64,000 nt of DNA from Sphingomonas sp. EC-HK361 (lineage in GTDB: Bacteria > Pseudomonadota > Alphaproteobacteria > Sphingomonadales > Sphingomonadaceae): the NCBI RefSeq assembly GCF_902498785.1, contig NZ_LR701493.1, positions 992,724-1,056,723 on the forward strand. The letters run 5' to 3'. The notes under the pieces are model-generated. The model did not search any database. It saw nothing but the letters and a program-made list of their open reading frames with translations, and had not been told where the DNA came from. The position numbers were made by a program, and so were the translations under genes. This document shows, in pieces, positions 63,396 to 64,000 of the stretch (its first letter is position 1; each line of letters opens with the position of its first letter).

Positions 63396-64000
63396 ATGAA
63401 AGCCGCCGTTCTGTTCGAAGCGAAGACGCCGCTCAGCATCGAAGACGTCACGATCGACAAGCCCGCCGCGCACGAGGTGCTGATCCGCACCGTGGCGTGC
63501 GGGGTATGCCGCAGCGACCTCCACTTCGTCGATGGCGCCTATCCGCATCCGCTGCCCGGCATTCCCGGGCATGAGGCGGCAGGGGTCGTCGAGGCTGTCG
63601 GCGAGGAGGTGCGCAGCGTGAAGGTCGGCGACCATGTCGTCACCTGCCTGTCGGCCTTTTGCGGCCACTGCGAGTTCTGCGTGACGGGACATATGTCGCT
63701 GTGCCTCGGCGCCGATACGAAGCGTGCGAAGGGCGCGCCGCCGCGGCTGAAGATCGGCGATCAGCCGATCGCGCAGATGCTGAACCTGTCCGCCTATGCC
63801 GAGATGATGCTGGTCCACGAACATGCCTGCGTGGCGATCGATCGCGAGATGCCGATGGACCGCGCGGCATTGATCGGCTGCGCGGTGACGACCGGGGCGG
63901 GCGCGATCTTTAATGCGGCCGAGCTGGTGCCGGGCGAGACGGTGTGCGTCGTCGGCTGCGGCGGGATCGGGCTGGCGGCGGTGAATGCCGCGAAGATCGC
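63396..64000 (+). CDS. Zinc-dependent alcohol dehydrogenase (3' end outside window)
   Basis: First 201 residues of a zinc MDR alcohol dehydrogenase. Catalytic zinc ligands are Cys in VACGVCRSDLH and the His of PGIPGHEAAGVVE; the structural zinc tetrad is CLSAFCGHCEFCVTGHMSLC-like, with four cysteines; CAVTTGAGAIFNAA and the start of VVGCGGIGLAAVNAAK are the NAD site. This pattern fits class III/long-chain alcohol dehydrogenases. AAAGGA precedes the ATG. The gene runs off the right edge. Confidence 0.9.
   Translation, partial: MKAAVLFEAKTPLSIEDVTIDKPAAHEVLIRTVACGVCRSDLHFVDGAYPHPLPGIPGHEAAGVVEAVGEEVRSVKVGDHVVTCLSAFCGHCEFCVTGHMSLCLGADTKRAKGAPPRLKIGDQPIAQMLNLSAYAEMMLVHEHACVAIDREMPMDRAALIGCAVTTGAGAIFNAAELVPGETVCVVGCGGIGLAAVNAAKI

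Noticed and set aside
1-64000. tRNA, rRNA, CRISPR array, insertion sequence or prophage
   Set aside because: No CCA-ended cloverleaf, no regularly spaced direct repeats, and no transposase, integrase or phage structural protein was found among the translated frames.

Overview
The window is a stretch of high-GC chromosome from what looks like a sphingomonad (Alphaproteobacteria, Sphingomonadales). This is inferred from gene content: an alphaproteobacterial exosortase A (XrtA) exopolysaccharide locus, a DUF1476 F1-ATPase inhibitor next to BolA and Grx4, an S9 ribosomal protein with a long N-terminal extension, a large TonB-dependent receptor beside acyl-CoA dehydrogenases, and the typical dispersed GC-rich palindromes. 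I see no rRNA, tRNA, CRISPR, phage or transposase genes. Coding density is very high, many neighbours overlap by 4 bp (ATGA or GTGA), and no gene-free stretch exceeds 300 bp.

Region 1 (1-9.1 kb), housekeeping: the end of lolD, a GNAT acetyltransferase and glutathione peroxidase in one overlapping run; bacterioferritin with its 56-residue ferredoxin Bfd; a DUF418 membrane protein; an unknown protein; rplM-rpsI with promoter and terminator; heme A synthase; and a secreted S9 dipeptidyl peptidase. Region 2 (9.1-21 kb), metabolism: asd, a GFA-family protein, the scoA/scoB CoA-transferase genes split by an acid phosphatase lipoprotein gene, an esterase, an MFS carrier, leuC, a tiny membrane ORF, leuD, a quinone-reductase-like MDR protein, then DUF1476, BolA, Grx4 and a glycosyltransferase. 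Region 3 (21-27.5 kb): a BlaI/BlaR1-like regulator pair with twin operators, an LACTB2-like hydrolase, a DUF4230 protein, nadA, a cupin and a thiolase.

Region 4 (27.5-44.6 kb) is an XrtA polysaccharide/protein-sorting locus. Two hydrolases and an acyl carrier protein point left. Acyl-CoA ligase, PLP decarboxylase, export lipoprotein, chain-length protein, tyrosine kinase, outer-membrane protein, ATPase, deacetylase, FemAB protein, glycosyltransferase, exosortase-EpsI fusion and amidotransferase point right. It should make and export an extracellular polysaccharide and process PEP-CTERM-type proteins, but no sorting substrate lies in the window. The kinase gene carries an in-frame palindromic repeat of about 126 bp.

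Region 5 (44.7-64 kb): dcd, an OmpR/EnvZ-like two-component system, an EF-hand protein, and then a probable catabolic region. The latter holds a thioesterase, acyl-CoA ligase, SDR, drug-efflux MFS, a pair of acyl-CoA dehydrogenases, a TonB-dependent receptor, a second MFS, a two-gene YcgG/DUF1989 operon, a double-domain TetR regulator, a third acyl-CoA dehydrogenase and the start of a zinc alcohol dehydrogenase. Uptake, CoA activation and beta-oxidation of an unidentified carboxylic acid is the simplest joint reading. The least-described points are the in-frame repeat in the kinase, the YcgG/DUF1989 operon, and a 15-bp element shared by the receptor and TetR promoters.
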